A stretch of DNA of 6,301 nt from Paracoccaceae bacterium (GTDB lineage: Bacteria; Pseudomonadota; Alphaproteobacteria; Rhodobacterales; Rhodobacteraceae): positions 8,375 through 14,675 of the forward strand of contig NYTF01000039.1 of the NCBI GenBank assembly GCA_002683355.1, written 5' to 3'. Shown piece after piece: positions 5,942-6,301 of the stretch; the stretch's first letter is position 1, and each line of letters starts with the position of its first letter. A model generated the notes under the pieces. The model searched no databases and was not told the DNA's origin. It saw only the letters and a program-made list of their open reading frames with translations. Made by a program: the position numbers and the translations under genes.

Positions 5942-6301
5942 TTATAAAATGTATCCTTCGCCAGAGGCTCTTACTGTAACGTCAGCTATCGTTACTCCTA
6001 ATGGTTGATTGATAGAATAAATAATTTGATCGGCAAGGTATTCTGGACTTAAGGCATAATATTCAATATCTGAAGCATCACTGTTTTTATCTGGTAAAAG
6101 TCCGGCATCGTAATCATCCATCATTTTTATATAATTTTGCGCATTTTGACCTAAGATACCAATAATTGCATCTTCATTTATTATGCCTGCACCTAATCCT
6201 GTGCCACGAACACCGGTTGGTTTGATTATCGTGACTTTAATTTTCCCCTGAGATTCTACTCTCAGAGATTCTGACAGAAAGTTTACCGCTGCTTTGGTTG
6301 C
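5942..6301 (-). CDS. Short-chain dehydrogenase/reductase (SDR), C-terminal part, cut by the window edge
   Basis: The open frame continues without a stop from base 6301 down to TAA at 5942-5944, giving 119 residues. The first Met visible is internal, at 6122-6124, and is not the start. The fragment begins ATKAAVNFLSESLRVES, the region just after the catalytic Tyr of SDR enzymes. The Lys of YxxxK is residue 3 here, and the Tyr lies just outside the window. VTIIKPTGVRGTGLG follows at about 24-38, where SDRs usually have a PG motif after the cofactor. ALSPEYLADQIIYSINQP then VTVRASGE (near the end) matches the typical end of classical SDRs that act on small hydroxy- or keto-compounds. The Rossmann cofactor half is missing, so NAD versus NADP and the substrate cannot be told. 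It is convergent with the preceding operon and so probably not co-transcribed with it. Confidence 0.85.
   Translation of the reverse strand, partial: ATKAAVNFLSESLRVESQGKIKVTIIKPTGVRGTGLGAGIINEDAIIGILGQNAQNYIKMMDDYDAGLLPDKNSDASDIEYYALSPEYLADQIIYSINQPLGVTIADVTVRASGEGYIL

Noticed and set aside
5942..6124. A complete 60-residue minus-strand protein starting at the Met at 6122-6124.
   Set aside because: The frame stays open to the window edge and the upstream residues match the SDR fold, so this Met is internal to a longer truncated gene.

Overview
The window is AT-rich (by eye about 40% G+C) and densely coded. It is most simply read as chromosomal DNA of a bacterium, probably an AT-rich marine-type alphaproteobacterium. 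That guess rests on a divergent cobS/cobT pair, a GntR/FCD regulator and a split glutamate-synthase-like cassette of the GlxBCD/MgsABC kind, all of which I associate with that class. No sequence search was possible, so the taxonomy is inference. I see no tRNA, rRNA, CRISPR array, insertion sequence or prophage signal.

Layout. (1) 50-832, minus strand: cobS. 920-1948, plus strand: cobT. They are divergent across an 87-bp gap, and together they attach the lower ligand in late cobalamin assembly: CobT makes alpha-ribazole phosphate and CobS joins the ribazole to adenosylcobinamide-GDP. (2) 2021-2686, minus strand: a GntR-family regulator with an FCD ligand domain, convergent with cobT and starting at TTG. 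(3) 2687-2846: a divergent control region with a near-consensus sigma70-type promoter. Its -10 lies inside a 24-bp imperfect palindrome built from three tandem TGYATAC heptamers, and a perfect 12-bp palindrome lies just upstream. This looks like the operator of the GntR protein. (4) 2847-5886, plus strand: a tightly overlapped three-gene operon. It encodes a class II glutamine amidotransferase, a GXGXG beta-helix protein and an FMN-type glutamate synthase domain protein. These are three pieces of a GltB-type large subunit carried as separate polypeptides, with the GXGXG piece placed before the FMN piece. (5) 5942-6301, minus strand: the C-terminal part of a short-chain dehydrogenase/reductase, cut by the window edge.

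The most interesting point is the operon in (4). It resembles glxBCD/mgsABC (N-methylglutamate synthase), but no gmaS, N-methylglutamate dehydrogenase, glutamine synthetase or GltD-type gene lies beside it inside the window. Its FMN subunit also keeps a cysteine cluster (C-x2-C-x4-C) where glutamate synthases bind an iron-sulfur cluster. As I recall the rhizobial GlxD/MgsC proteins, they have lost those cysteines. The cassette may therefore be an iron-sulfur-bearing, redox-active relative under substrate control by the GntR protein, rather than the standard methylamine enzyme.
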